From Valencia hispanica (Eukaryota; Chordata; Actinopteri; Cyprinodontiformes; Valenciidae), in assembly GCA_963556495.2 (NCBI GenBank), contig OY747707.1, positions 3,195,001 to 3,259,000 of the forward strand: DNA of 64,000 nucleotides, given 5' to 3'. The notes beneath the pieces were generated by a model. It made no database searches and had not been told where the DNA came from. It saw nothing but the letters and a program-made list of their open reading frames with translations. Numbering within the stretch: position 1 is the first letter of the stretch; every line of letters begins with the position of its first letter. Below are positions 10,316 through 20,697 of the stretch, in pieces. The translations under genes were made by a program, and so were the position numbers.

Positions 10316-12189
10316 TTGGGTAAGCCGTATTGTATCATTTCCTGTTGTCGCTGTTGCACTCCGTGGAGCCGTTTTGGTGTTCAGACTCTCTTAAATTGAT
10401 CTAGTTTTCTAAGTGCTGAGGCCTTTCTAAGTTATTTTAATACAAAAGCACACTAAAACACACGATTTCTGGTGGTGCACTTTACGTCTTGGGACCTTCT
10501 TGTGTTTCACACTGTTTTACTTGGCGTGTTAAGGTCTCAATAGCTTAGTTAGCTTAGCTTCATTGCTACTATGGCTACTCCTCTTCTCTCTCTCATATCT
10601 CATTTTGAGCCTAAATCTTCTCCTCTTTCTTGCTCTCTGTGTCAGTCAGATGTTTAGTTACGTCCCTGCCTCCTTTAGTGATAATGGTAACTGTAATAAA
10701 TGTAACATTTTTGTAGCTTTGGAGGCGAGGGTATCGGAATTAGAAGCCCGGCTCCGCGCTGTTGAAAAACCAGCAGATAGCCGAGGCCCATTAGCCAGCA
10801 CGGAGCCAACAAGGACAGAAACCCCTAGCCGTCCTCCGGTAGAGCCCGTGCCGGCTGGGTGACGGTACATAGGAAGCATAGTCTACAACCCAGGCAACGG
10901 GTCACCACCAACCTGTCCGCATTTCTAACAGATTTTCCCTGCTCAGCGACAAACCTGCTAAGAAGTTGACTCTGGTAATTCGCAGCTTTATAGGCAGAAA
11001 CATGGTATTAGAGACACCCTTGACCATCCTCAAATGCTTGCAACATTACAGTAAGATTGTTATTCTCGCTGGTGGTAATGACACCCGTTTACACTAATCG
11101 GAGGTCACTAAAATGAGTGTTTCTTCGGTGTGTAAGTTTGCCAAAACAATGTCAGACTCTGTAATCTTTTCTGATACCCTGCCCGATTGGACCAGTAACG
11201 AGATGTTTACCCGCATGCTGTCATTCCACCAATGGTGGTCTGGGTCATGTCCTGCAAACGATGTGGGCTAGATTGATAACTGGAGAACATTTTGGGAAAA
11301 ACCTGGTCTGATCCAGAAAGACGGCATCCATCCCATTTAGGATGGAGCAGCTCTTCTTTCTAGGAATCTGGGTGGATTTATTAGTCCTCCCAAACACTGA
11401 CAACCCAGGGTACAGACGAGGAAGCAGAGTCATAGTTTAACCTACCTCTCTGCTGCTTCTGTAGTGTTACCCAGCCATTACCCTATAGTCTTGCCCACGG
11501 CCAAAATTAAATGGATTAAAAGTTAAGACAACAAAAGCAAATCATGGAAATCTCATAAAAATAAATACGACTGACTGAACAGAAAAATAAATCTATTAAA
11601 TGTGGTTTATTAAACATAAGATCTCTCTCATTTGTTAGTAAATGACTCGATTTGTGATAATCACATTGATTTGCTTTGTCTCATAGAAACCTGGTTGGAG
11701 CAGAAGGATTATGTCAGTATAAATAAGTCAACTCCTTCATCATTTAAATTTTCACATTCCTAGAAGTACTGGGCGAGGAGGAGGAGTTGCAACCATTTTT
11801 CATTCTGATTTACTAATCAATCCCAGACGAATTAATAGCTACAGTTCTTTTGAACATCTAACCCTTAATTTTCCTCATCCAAGTTGAAAAATATTAAGAC
11901 CATTTTTGTTTGTGGTTTTGTATCGTTCACCAGGCCTTTACTCTTTATTCTTGAATCAGTTTTTTCATTTTTATCTGATTTAGTATTAAATACTGATAGG
12001 GTCATTATAGTGGGGGACTTCAATATTCAAGTGGACACTGAAAGTGATAGCCTAAATGTAGCCTTTAATGCTATTTTAGATTCAATTTGCTTTACTCAAA
12101 AAGTACAGGGGCCCACCCACTCGGGTAAACACACTTTGGACCTTGTACTGTGTGATGGAATTTTTTTTATCAACATTGGCTCATCCCAG
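10316..12189 (+). mobile_element. LINE C, copy 1 (esterase-type ORF1, endonuclease)
   Basis: A second L2/CR1-group family begins right after the L2 RT with the same boundary sequence (TGATTGGGTAAGCCGTATTG) as at 34260. It has a 250-nt 5' leader, an ORF1 with a CxxC pair and short coiled coil, an SGNH-esterase-like domain, and the first half of an ORF2 endonuclease (about 11600-12189). It ends where the unclassified repeat X starts. RT is absent from this copy. Confidence 0.75.
10563..11400 (+). pseudogene. LINE C ORF1 copy 1: coiled coil and SGNH-esterase-like domain
   Basis: The first frame (10571-10862) reads GNCNKCN, then a coiled coil (FVALEARVSELEARLRAVE) and a proline-rich tail. After stops, an esterase-like domain follows: the block I serine region is degraded, GGNDTR is present at 11071-11088 (block III, G-x-N-D) and DGIHP at 11320-11334 (block V, D-x-x-H). 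ORF1 esterase domains are known in CR1 and L2 LINEs, where they are thought to help RNA-particle formation or membrane contact. This copy is inactive. Confidence 0.7.
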
Positions 12190-12216
12190 ACAGTTTCTCC
12201 CCTGTCTCTCTTATGA
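11600..12216 (+). pseudogene. LINE C endonuclease fragment, copy 1
   Basis: Broken frames carry LLNIRSLS-like, LIETWLEQKDYVSI, GRGGGVATIFH and, in the frame 11884-12216, VIIVGDFNIQVDTESDSLN and LDLVLCDG. This is the AP-endonuclease of the LINE C ORF2. It stops at about 12189 and runs into repeat X, so the SDH box and RT are lost. Confidence 0.75.
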
Positions 12217-13029
12217 ACACAATTAACAGCTTACGGTCAGAGTGACAACTACTTTACTGCAAAACAAAAAAATACAACCATTTATTCACTGTCACAATAA
12301 TCATCCTTCTTTCTTTAAAATAAAAATAAAACTGGCTGCAAATACATGTACATTATTGGTCGTTTTTTCCAGATTTCCTAAAAAAAAATCTATAAATATA
12401 AATTTTGCACACTGTGAGTTATGTTGTTCTGCATCTGCAAAAGGAGCCAGATTGTCTTCCCCAATATTATGATCTTTTGTCTTTGGTGAAAAAAACAGTT
12501 TTGTGTCTCTTGCCTGGAACTTTTTTTTTTTTTTTTTTTTTTACAGATGTGGCTCTCATAAAATGCAAACGATATTAATACACATGACTAAGAGATTTCC
12601 ACATTAACAGTGCCTAGTCATTTCTATTCCCATAACAGCAAATAAAGATGATTCTAATATTGTTCTGCCATGTATGAATTCAGACAGTATTGACAAAATG
12701 ATTTGCAATTCTGTTTGTTTTACTTATCAACACTCTTTTTCAAACTTAGATTTCCTGATGTTTATTGTACAAATATATACTGTTCAAATCGCTAAAATCC
12801 CTCTGAAAAGTACAGTGGACAGTGGAAAGGAAATCAAAGCGATGGGAGAAGACCCACCAACACACAGGGAGGACTTCCATCAAATGAGTTTTCTCTCCTT
12901 AGAAGTTACAACTGGCCTGCTGATTTTCTGTTTGCTATCTGGAAAAAGCCACTAGAAAACCTACATCCGCCTCCTTGTGTACTCTGTTTGTCTTTCAGCC
13001 TATTAAGTGATGTGATTTTTTTTTTATAG
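12190..13029. repeat. Unclassified repeat X, copy 1
   Basis: This AT-rich stretch matches 40176-41110 base for base over long runs (for example GAACACAATTAACA and GATGTGGCTCTCATA) but has no recognisable protein. It includes a T20-plus tract at 12523-12542. Copy 2 contains about 160 bp (around 40745-40912) missing here at about 12810. I could not identify the family; it may be the non-coding body of a DNA transposon. Confidence 0.6.
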
Positions 13030-13440
13030 CCTAAGTGAATAAAAAATTAATCAAATAATCATTTAATTAAGTGGAAAACGTTTACCCAAACTAACCTGGG
13101 CTTCTGTAAAAAATAAAAGAGCTCCCTAAACCTAATAACTGGTCGTGCCACCCTTAAAAAGGAGATTTTTACGTCACTGTGGAGGGCTTCTGGCCCACTT
13201 TAATTCCACCACATTTCAGGGTTTTCAAGTCATATCAGCTTGTTTAGGGTGATGCCACAGCATAACAACTTGATTTAAGTCCGGACTTTGTCTAGGCCAC
13301 ATCAAAACCTTTTTTTAGCCGCTCAGAGACCGACAAGTTGGTGATCTTTGGGTGATTTTCCTACTTCATAAACCAAGTGTACTTGTGCTTCAGCTTATAA
13401 AAGAATGGCTGGACGTTCTCCTTTATATTATATTTAGATA
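13030..13440 (-). mobile_element. Tc1-like element 3' part, copy 1
   Basis: Read on the minus strand, the sequence has a transposase C-terminal echo (GPEALHSDVKISF) and a GTTATTAGGTTTAGGGAGCT phrase followed by AAACG-TTTTCCAC, which resembles the 3' part of common fish Tc1 elements. The plus-strand phrase AAGTCCGGACTTTGTCTAGG matches the SPDLN-coding stretch region. It is heavily decayed and is repeated at 41110-41520. Confidence 0.5.
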
Positions 13441-13998
13441 AGATTATCTACCGTAACTATGTAGATTACACTCAGCTCTATTTTACAATGTCACCTGATG
13501 ACTTTGAACCCATCCAAACCCAAAATAAATGCATCGAGCAAATCAATGCATGGATGTGCTATAATTTTCTCCAGCTGAACAGCAACAAAACCAAAGTAAA
13601 TATGTTTGGACCTAAAGAGGAACAATTAAGACTCAGCACACAGCTTCAGTTAATACAGCTAAAAACTACTGATAAGTCGTAAAATCTAGGTGTAGTAATG
13701 GACTCAGACCTGAACCTCCAAGGTCACATAAAGGCAATAACAAGGTCAGCCTTCTATCATCTGAAGAACATTTCTAGGATTAAAAGACTGATGATTAAAG
13801 GACTTTAAAAACTCATACATGAGTTTATCTTTAGTCGGATTGATTACTGCAACAGCGTCTTCACAGGTCTGCCAGTCCATCTCAATGCCCTGTGACAGAC
13901 TGGCGACCTGTGCAGGGTGTCCCATGCCTTTCACCCGATGACCGCTGGAGAAGGGCACCAGCTAAAGATCAACGGTATAGAAGATGAATGGATGGATA
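13441..13998 (+). pseudogene. L2 RT C-terminal fragment with GATGGATG-type tail
   Basis: From 13441 the plus strand reads an L2 RT piece (a decayed YADD at 13458-13475, then [20 protein letters not shown] and [19 protein letters not shown]). It continues into the LDYCN-equivalent at 13840 and then a separate fish repeat tail (CTGTGACAGACTGGCGACC, ending GATGAATGGATGGATAG). This copy is uninterrupted across the short L2 segment that is broken in four other copies. Confidence 0.7.
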
Positions 13999-14149
13999 GA
14001 AACTGGAGATGTTTGGTTTATCTTACTTAGCAGGTTAATACTGCCCTTACACACAGAACATAATCACCCTAAAGACACAGTGAAAGCACCAACGTCTCTC
14101 TGCCAGGCTTCCTGACTGTGCGAGCAGACAGAGAACTGAAGATGAGTAG

Positions 14150-15031
14150 GAAAAGTAAAGGAGGTTGAGTAGCAGTGCTTGTCAACAACAGATGGTGTCA
14201 TCCAGGACATGTTACTGTGAAGTATCGTCTCTGCAGCCCAGATATTGAACTTTTGGCAGTAAGTTTTCGTCCATATTATTTACCAAGAGAGTTCACCAGT
14301 GTTATTTTGGCAGTTGTTTACATTCCACCTTCAGCTGTTGCAGACAATACATGTGACGTCATCAGTTCCGTTGTTGCTAAGCTACAGACCCAGCACCCCA
14401 ATGCATTTGTGGCAATATCTGGTGATCGACACTTCTAACATTACAACTGTTAGTCAACTGCGCTACAAGAGAAAACAAGACCTTGGATTTGTTTTATGCA
14501 AATGTAAAGGATGCATAAATGTCCAAACCAAGACTTCCCCTGTGACAATCAGATCACAGTCTTGTTTTTCTCTGTTCAGAATATAAACCACTTGTTCAGA
14601 GGCAACCTGTTGCAAAGAAAACTGTGAAAAAATGGTAACATAAAGCTGAAGAAGCCCTGCAGGGTTTTTTTGTGGGCACAGACTGGATGACTATTTGCCA
14701 AGCACATGGAGAGGACATCAATGCCATGAGTGAGAGTGTGACTGCCTATATAAACTTCTGTGTGAACATCATCATCCCCACCAGAACAGTAAGATGCTTT
14801 CCTTATAACAAACCCTGGATCACCAGTGACCTGAAGGAACTGTTAAACAAGAAAAAAAGAGCCTTCGGAGAGGGAGACAGGGAATTATTGAGGAGTATAA
14901 AGAAGCAACTTAAAGTCAAGATTAGAGACAGCAAAGAGGCATACAGGAAGAAGCTGGAAAAGAAAACCACCAAGGAACAATATCAGAGGTGTCTGGTCAG
15001 GAATGAAAAAGATCACAGGCATTTAGCATAG
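14150..15031 (+). pseudogene. Rex1 copy 1 endonuclease and linker
   Basis: Frame 14175-14438 carries LVNNRWCHPGHVTVK, ELLAVSFRPYYLPREF, AVVYIPPSA and a truncated SGD box. Frame 14672-15031 carries the linker with CFPYNKPWITSDLKELLNKK and a lysine-rich helix (KKLEKKTTKEQY). The order and wording match CR1-superfamily ORF2. A gap around 14440-14600 has lost the SDH box. It is not functional. Confidence 0.75.
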
Positions 15032-15159
15032 GTAGGATTGGATAGATGGAAGTCTGGGCAGATCCAATGAACTGAACACATTCTTCAACAGGTTCAGTTC
15101 AGGAACTAGCTCAGCATCCTCCTCTCCTGTTTCCAGCTAAACAGACATCCCACTCTCCT

Positions 15160-16653
15160 ATGACAAACAGCTTTCCTGTTAAACCTCGGATGTTTTATCC
15201 TTCCCCTTATTCATGGACTGTAAGTTTGACTTCAACCAAGTCAGGAAATGCTACTACTCCTTTTACCTCCCCCTCCCACTTGTCTGTCTTCAAAAGTCAG
15301 GTGAAGAGGCAGCTAGAGAAAACAAACTGTAACAAGGCTGCAGGTCCAGATAGTGTCAGCCCCAGAGTTCCGAAGGCCTGTGCAGAGCAGCTCTTTTGGA
15401 TTCTGCATCACCTCTTCAACCTTAGCCTATCCCAGGAGAAGGTTCCAGTGTTGTGGAAGACATTGTGCCTTGTTCCAGTACCAAAGAGAACTCACCTATC
15501 AGTAATCAATGACTATAGACCTGTTGCCCTGACATCCCACATCATTAAGGTCCTGGAGAGACTCCTGTTGCCAAACAAAAACATATCAGGGCCTGCTGCA
15601 GTCTGCTTATCGCTGAGGAGTTGGAGTTGAAGATGCCATCATCTACCTGCTTCAACCAACCCACTATCATCTGGACAAAGCAGGCAGCACTGTGAGGATC
15701 ATGTTCTTTGATTCTTCCAGTGCATTTAACACAATTCAGTCTGATTTACTTTGACAGAAACTTCTGAAGACAGGTGGAGCCCTCAACAATCGCCTGGATC
15801 AGTGACTACCTGACAAACAGACCACAGTATGTGAGACTGAAGGATTGTGGGTAAAACCAGGTGGTCAGCAGCACAGGAGCACCACAGGGGACCGTACTCT
15901 CACCATTCCTTTTCACTCTGTGCACCTCAGACTTCCAGTACAAATCAGACACGTGTCATCTGCAGAAATACTCAGATGACTCTGCCATTGTTGGGTATAT
16001 CAAAGATGGATAAGAAGCTGAATGCAGAGAGCTGGTGGACCGCTTTGTGACAAGGTGTGGAAACAACCATCTTACCTTGAATGTGAACAAGACAAAGGAG
16101 ATGATTGTAGATTTCATTAAAAACAGGGATAAGTCAAACACTGTTTCCATCATGGGAGAAGAATTGGAGGTGGTTGAGGAGTATAAATACCACGGAATTA
16201 ACCTTGACAACAGACTGGACTGGAGACTGAACAGTGAAACTGTCTACAAGAAGGAATAGAGCAGACTGTACTTCTTGAGGAATTTTAGGTCCTTCAAGGT
16301 TTGCAGCAAGATGCTGCAAATCTTCTACAAGTCTTTTGAGGAGAGTGTAATCTCTTCAGCCGTAATCTGCTGGGGTAGCAGCATCAGAGCCAGGGATTTA
16401 AAAAGGCTCAACAACCTGATGAAGAAGGCTGGTTCTGTTCTGGGGACGACTGGAACATCTGGAGATGATGATGCAAAGGATTCTTCCCAAAATCAAAAAG
16501 ATTATGGAAAACCCTGAGCATCCTCTTCATGAAGTTGTCATAATACAACAGAGTGTCTTCAGTCGGAGGCTTCTTCAGTTTCGCTGCAATACAGACCGCT
16601 ACAGGAAATCCTTCCTGGCAACAGACATTAACTACAACTCATTAAAGAATTAA
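15160..16653 (+). pseudogene. Rex1 copy 1 reverse transcriptase
   Basis: At least five frames are needed. They contain KAAGPDSVSPRVPKACAEQL, VPVPKRTHLSVINDYRPVAL, the SSAFNT box (about 15716), TGAPQGT at about 15876 and an intact YSDD active site at 15969-15980. The C-terminal part ends FLATDINYNSLKN at about 16650. Residues of the catalytic centre survive, but stops and shifts make it a clear pseudogene. Confidence 0.8.
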
Positions 16654-16720
16654 TTATATACAACATTCAATATCCCTCTGGGATCAAAAAAGTATTTTTG
16701 AATTAAATTGAATTATATGA

Positions 16721-17199
16721 TGTATTACAGTTATTTAGGTCACACCACATACATGTCTACAGCTTCACTGAACAAGGCTTGATTTTATTGTGAGATTTCT
16801 TTAGAGACACATGGCAGTGAGTCATCTGACTAACCAGGATACTTAAATAAACTTGATGTGTGCATCTATGATACCTGGTTTCCCCTTTGCAAAACAATTA
16901 TAAATTGATTTGAACAATAAGGACATTTCTACAGGTGCCTTATGGATCTTTTTTTGTAAAATATAATATAAATAATTTTGTCTGAAACAGTTTGATGGGC
17001 ACATTCTATTGCAACAAAGGTCAGATAGAAAATGACATTGAAACAAATAAGAGGTCTGACTTTAACATAACTGTAGCAGTGTGTCTTCGACTGGTACACT
17101 TCTGGCTCAAACAGGCTTGTTTTTCAGTCAGTGAAAAGCCCAAAGGCTCCAGGCTGCTTCTTTGCCGGCTGCCGGAATCCAAGGCTCGTTGCCGCTGAA
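16721..17199. repeat. Block Y left part, copy 1 (unclassified)
   Basis: AT-rich sequence with no protein signal. It is repeated at 48761-49245 and 56005-56505 with high similarity. It always follows a Rex1 tail and always precedes an L2 3' fragment, so the three copies descend from one arrangement. Confidence 0.65.
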
Positions 17200-17935
17200 A
17201 AACATATAATTGAAAACACTCTAAGGCAGCTCTTAACAAATGAGTGTTTAGCCGTGATTTGAAAGAAGTCACTGTTTCAGCAGCCTTGCAGTTGTCTGGA
17301 AGTTTGTTCCAGATTAGAGGAGCACAGAAACTGAAACCTGCTTCTCCATGTTTGGTTCTGATTCAAGGGATTTTGAGTAGGCTAGAATTAGAGGACCTGA
17401 TGGTCTAGGGGGGGAAGGGGTGGTATAATAACAGTAGATCTTCAATATACTTTGGTGCTAAGCTATTCAATAATTTGTAATCTAGTAAAAGTATTTAGAA
17501 GTCTATTCTCTGAGCTACAGGGAGCCAGTGTAAGGACTTTAGAACTGGGGTGATGTGCTCTACTTTCCTGGTTCTAGTGAGGAACGCAAGCAGCAGCCTT
17601 CTGGATCAGCTGCAGCTGTCTAATTGACTTTTTAGGCAGACCTGTGAGGACGCTGTTGCAGTAATCAATCCAACTAAAGATAAACAAATGGTGTAGTTTC
17701 TTTTGGTCCTGTTGCGACATCAGTCCTTTAATCCTAGAAATGTTCTTCAGGTGTTAGAAGGCTGACCAGTAGATTCTAGCTGTATTAACTGAAACTGTGT
17801 GCTGACTGTTGATCGTTCCTCTGTCAGTCCAAAAATAATAACTTCTGATTTGCTGCTGTTCAGCTGGAGAAAGTTATGGCACATCCATCGATTTGCTCTA
17901 TGTATTGACTTACTTCAGGGTTCCTCATCTTTATC
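17200..17935 (-). mobile_element. L2-group LINE 3' fragment, copy 1
   Basis: On the minus strand this reads the C-terminal RT and 3' region of an L2: pieces of LDYCNS, LQLIQKAAACVPH-like and LRSSNSS wording in broken frames. About 350 bp (17240-17590) present here are missing from both related copies (near 49280 and 56545), which share the same deletion edge. This copy has the fuller, ancestral state. Confidence 0.65.
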
Positions 17936-18660
17936 CGCTGACTTCAGGGTATATGTTTGCCGGCCGCCCAACTCCAAGCTTCGTTGTCGCTGGACCTTTC
18001 CTTCGGGCGATCTCTCTCTTCAATTTCCTCAGTGTGGGACAATAAAAGGCCTTTCCATTGTATTGGTTTTCGTTTTATTTAAAAAATGAGACAATAAAAA
18101 AAAACCTAGCAATTCACAATTGATACAATATGTACAATATATCACTGTTAGGATTCCTTCGTGTCAAAAAGGAGTGGGAAGAAGCATACTTTAATCTCAC
18201 TCCTACACTGCATGTCCTCTGTTATTTATTCATAGCCTTTAATAATATTGTATGCAAAAATTATGTAAAATAAATGTAATACATTGCTTACATAAAGTTT
18301 CAAATTATTTTAGAATGTTTTCTGCTCGAGGTAGACCAATATTTACAGCTTTCAGGAATACTTTATATCGGTATAAGGTTCATTCATTTTTCCTTGCTAT
18401 GCAACTCATAAAATCAATTTCTTTATAATTTTTTTGAAGTGTTTTATACATGGACATTGCTTCATCTCCATACTTAAACTGTCCCACAGCTTCATTCCAC
18501 ACACAAACACAAAAGCATTTTCTGGTGTTACACACATTGTCAACTTGTACTCTGTTGTATTGTATTCTATATAAATTATCCAAACAATTGAAGGTCATAT
18601 ATGTACAGGTTATTATTACAGAAATGTGGCCCGTCAACTTTGATGCTGGTCTCATTCTGG
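17936..18660 (-). mobile_element. Unassigned LINE C-terminal fragment, copy 1
   Basis: The minus-strand frame 18380-18655 encodes NVCNTRKCF...WNEAVGQFKYGDEAM and a following helix. The sister copy at 57340-57558 reads CGMKLWDSLSMEMKQC and FKKNYKE, the W-x-S-L...F-K-K pattern common at the C-terminus of LINE reverse transcriptases. The family is not identified. Bases 17936-18380 are AT-rich and non-coding. Confidence 0.45.
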
Positions 18661-19138
18661 ATTAAATAAAGTCAATCAATTAGGACTCCATCTTCAGGTC
18701 TCCTTTTTGAAGAGCAAATCTTCCCAGGCCATTTAGACAACAGTCTTCTCAATATTCAATTTAAATTCTATTCAAAAATATGGTGTGCCTAAGATGCAGA
18801 CAAGACACACAAAAATTTAAGTGATGTCATCAGACAGACAAAAACATAACGTTATGAGCAAATTCTGGTAATTTAAAGACTTTTCCATACCGATTTTTTT
18901 TCAACATCAAAGTTATGAAACCAATACTTAAACTTGGTATTGTATACACATTAGAGCAGGATAAAGTACTTCCAGGGACAATATCTAATATTCAATGTAT
19001 GTTGACCTCCTAATGACTAGCAATTGGTAAATATAGCGTCTAGTTTACTCATCTATTACTGTATAAATTTGTTTATGGCATTTCACTTGTATTGTTACAA
19101 ATCTGATTTATTATAATTCTAACAGTTAAAGATCATGT
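18661..19138. other. Non-coding AT-rich stretch
   Basis: No gene, RNA or transposon end was recognised. It corresponds to 57615-58040 in the duplicate block, so it predates that duplication. About 170 bp present in the duplicate (58040-58216, including the SINE head) are missing here. Confidence 0.5.
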
Positions 19139-19217
19139 ACTATGTAGCTCACCACCACCAGCCTGTGAATGACTGAATGTAACGTAAAGCTCTTTGGGGT
19201 CCTCAGGACAGGATAAG
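19139..19217 (+). repeat. SINE tail, left half (interrupted)
   Basis: ATGTAGCTCACCACCACCAG... AAAGCTCTTTGGGGTCCTCAGG is the body of the tRNA-headed SINE seen complete at 58144-58330. It resumes at 19931-19975 (AAGTGCTCTACAAGCAC). The tRNA head is deleted. A LINE derivative is inserted between the halves. Confidence 0.7.
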
Positions 19218-19930
19218 GCAAGGCAAAGCAAAGCAATTTTATTTGTATAGCACACTTTCAACAGGGTAATTCAAGGTGCTTTACATGATTAAGTGGTCAA
19301 TTAAAAATAGCAGTAAAACACAGACAATGCATTTAAAGTAAAAACAATAATACAGCAAGAAGCACACACAGATTCATAAAAGTATAACAAAGTTTAAAAT
19401 GTAAAAACAGCAGTAAAACAAGAAGAATACACAAAACATACAACAAAGCATTACTCAAAGGCAACTCTAAACGGATACGTTTTTAGTTGTGATTTAAAGT
19501 TTTTCAGCAGCTTTGCAGTTTTCTGGAATGTTGTTCCAGATTAGAGGAGCATAGAAACTGAAAAATGCTTCTTCATACTGCTCTGGGTTGTGGGTTCCTT
19601 CACTTTGTCCTGGGAGCAGAGAAAGCAGGTGTAGATTCAGTGCGCTTTAACGCCGTCCAGTCTACGTCAAAATGGGAATGGGGTGTTCTACCCGTTAAAT
19701 GCCTTTCGGCTGGAGGAGTAGCGTTGTTCTGTGGCTTCTGTGCGAGACTGTTGGAACAAGATAAAACCGGGCTGCCAGGTTCTTCCTTCCTGCGTGTAGT
19801 CATCTGTAAAGTTGTCTCATTTCCATATCCAGTGTTTAGATCAAAATTAATCTGAAGATGGAGTAGTTTCCTCTCGATTGTTTCAATTCTCTGGAGCAGT
19901 TTCTCAAAGTCCTCAACTGAGCAAAAAGCA
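19218..19930 (-). mobile_element. Deleted L2 derivative: ORF1 head joined to 3' tail
   Basis: On the minus strand the insert starts almost exactly at the L2 ORF1 start (AFCSVEDFEKLLQRIETIE, about 19929) and reads 105 codons of ORF1, ending in SAPRTK near 19600. It then jumps to an L2 3' end with a GCAAG-repeat tail at 19218-19240. All of ORF2 is missing. The duplicate block at 58300-58310 is the uninterrupted SINE, so this is a real insertion. A 4-bp ATAA occurs on both sides. Confidence 0.7.
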
Positions 19931-19975
19931 AATAAAGTGCTCTACAAGCACATATACCATTTATTGAATTCAAGT

Positions 19976-20446
19976 GTGAATACTTAAGTAAATAACAGTG
20001 TCTGTATGAAAAGTAGGGAGTTAAAGCTTCCCTTACTGATTTTAGACCCTACACATCCCAGAATGCATTTGGCCACCCAGTAGGATCCCGGTGCTTATGA
20101 GAGGAGAAAATCCATATATAAAACCAAATCTAAAATTGATCACCTATCACCATGTTTGCATCATCCTCGGTTCTGTATGTACACCCATCACCATGCACTC
20201 TCATGGCCCTGGGTTCAATTCCAGTAAGGTGCGTTGCCCACATGTGTTCCTCTATTGAATTTTTACGTAGCAATAGCAATTAAAAGTACCTGGTGGGTGA
20301 TTTCCCGAACTACAACTCCCCTTCAAAAAATTGGGAGTGTGAGACTAGGATCCTACAGACCCCACAAGAATAGCAGGAGGGATAAACAAACTAGTTAGCT
20401 CAAAAAGTTTTAGCTTTACAACGTTTTAACTTTTAGGGGTATAAGA
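19976..20446. other. Non-coding stretch upstream of the zinc-finger 3' end
   Basis: No gene was recognised. Bases 19976-20145 match 58335-58510 and 20150-20400 match 59395-59640; between these halves the duplicate has extra LINE sequence. It may include the 3' untranslated region of the zinc-finger gene, but that cannot be shown. Confidence 0.5.
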
Positions 20447-20452
20447 TTTATT
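20447..20452 (-). terminator. Candidate polyadenylation signal of the zinc-finger gene
   Basis: TTTATT on the plus strand is AATAAA on the coding strand, about 245 bp past the stop codon. Position and orientation fit a polyadenylation signal, but such hexamers are common in AT-rich sequence. Confidence 0.3.
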
Positions 20453-20697
20453 TAAATACATTTATATTCTTATTTAAAAAATACTTTTTACTAAGTCAAA
20501 GTATCTTCAAACTCATCAGCGGTGTCAACTTTAAATAAAATAGCAGAAACAGCTTTGATCTAGTTTTCTTTTGATCTTCCTTTCCTTCATACGTTTTCAA
20601 GTTAACTGTTGGATTAGCACTATTAATCAAATCTTAGATGGACCATTTTTATGAGTCTGTAATGGATAAAGACTTTTCAACTGTGTGAATTCTCATT

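Larger units (their letters stand above)
14040..16720 (+). mobile_element. Rex1-type LINE, copy 1
   Basis: A plus-strand Rex1/Babar-like (CR1-superfamily) LINE with a broken endonuclease (14150-14430), linker (14670-15031) and RT (15280-16650), ending in the Rex1-style tail CCTCTGGGATCAAAAAAGTA and repeated GAATT (16675-16715). The motif encoding SSAFNT at about 15716-15732 is the region used as a Rex1 signature. The first 70 bp (14040-14110) resemble the L1-like piece seen at 46830-46880. Confidence 0.8.
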
